Of a stretch of 64,000 nt of DNA, positions 63,853 through 64,000 are shown piece by piece. A model generated the notes under the pieces. That model did not search any database, had not been told where the DNA came from, and was given only the letters and a program-made list of their open reading frames with translations. The translations under genes were made by a program, and so were the position numbers. Source of the stretch: Deltaproteobacteria bacterium. GTDB taxonomy: Bacteria > Desulfobacterota > Desulfobulbia > Desulfobulbales > Desulfocapsaceae. The stretch spans positions 1-64,000 of the forward strand of contig JAPLJF010000021.1 of the NCBI GenBank assembly GCA_026388715.1. Direction: 5' to 3'. Positions within the stretch are counted from its first letter, which is position 1. Every line of letters starts with the position of its first letter.

Positions 63853-64000
63853 AGTGAAGTGGGGCGTCAATCTCTTTTTTTCTGGGAATAAGTATGAAAA
63901 AGGAGGTGATAGGCCCTCAGGAATAACAGTTATTTCACTTTATTGACGGCCTGTTTTATTATAGAATTTTTTCAACACACCTTGTAGCTATTTAATATTT

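Noticed and set aside
63893..63925. Very short ORF with a perfect AAGGAGGTGAT
   Set aside because: Only ten codons follow; the match is to a ribosome-binding sequence inside a tiny frame and no gene starts after it in the window.

Overview
The window looks like a chromosomal segment of a Desulfobacterota bacterium (Deltaproteobacteria in the older sense, perhaps Desulfobulbales-like). I infer this from protein motifs and gene content, since no searches could be run. Supporting features are a DMSO-reductase-family sulfur/arsenic-type reductase with an NrfD-type membrane subunit, secreted rhodaneses, delta-type porins, an N-type ATPase and several thiol/metalloid resistance modules. The sequence opens with a 5S rRNA, so it begins just after a ribosomal RNA operon.

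Layout. (1) 1-16 kb is mostly housekeeping: 5S rRNA, malate dehydrogenase, a long YvcK/CofD-like protein, HrpA helicase, GalU, PriA, a KamA/EpmB-like radical SAM aminomutase, an unusual HEAT-cNMP-PilZ protein and a tRNA-dihydrouridine synthase. (2) 16-25.4 kb, all on the minus strand, is a periplasmic molybdenum-enzyme module: MOSC protein, rhodanese, TatA, porin, then a three-subunit Psr/Phs/Ttr-like reductase. An IS1595-type transposase remnant sits directly upstream of the reductase. (3) 25.7-33.6 kb is a tight ten-gene minus-strand operon: GcvH-like lipoyl carrier, two DGC-domain proteins, OsmC-like protein, dihydrolipoyl dehydrogenase, lipoyl synthase, LipM/LplA-type ligase, PhnD-like binding lipoprotein, NarX-type histidine kinase and NarL-type regulator. 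It couples a dedicated lipoylated carrier, its assembly enzymes and its oxidoreductase to a sensor system, and is the best candidate here for an undescribed system. (4) 33.8-34.0 kb is a rearrangement junction with a broken arsR start and a phnD scrap.

(5) 34-43.7 kb combines an N-type F-ATPase (order D-C-Q-B-E-F-A-G, no atpR) with arsenic genes: arsC, a PAS histidine kinase, a 51-residue small protein, acr3 and arsR. (6) 43.9-52.8 kb holds an OprP-like porin, a small secreted protein, a Crp/Fnr regulator, a CcdA/thioredoxin pair, a CDF metal exporter, a large rhodanese-like protein, a PAS/HD-GYP phosphodiesterase, an AhpD-like protein and a two-pore-helix-type ion-channel-like membrane protein. 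(7) 52.9-63.9 kb holds an RND tripartite efflux operon, an MFS transporter, ferredoxin and Fe-S proteins, a tandem universal stress protein, two small CxxC thioredoxin-like proteins, an ArsP/DUF318-type permease and a second ArsR regulator with a clear palindromic operator.

The accessory part (16-64 kb) reads as a thiol, metalloid and sulfur-oxyanion region. Electron transfer to a periplasmic Mo enzyme, lipoyl chemistry (a classic arsenite target), arsenate reduction and efflux, disulfide-relay proteins and metal efflux lie together. Two dispersed short repeats, an IS remnant and two gene scraps show the region was assembled by recombination.
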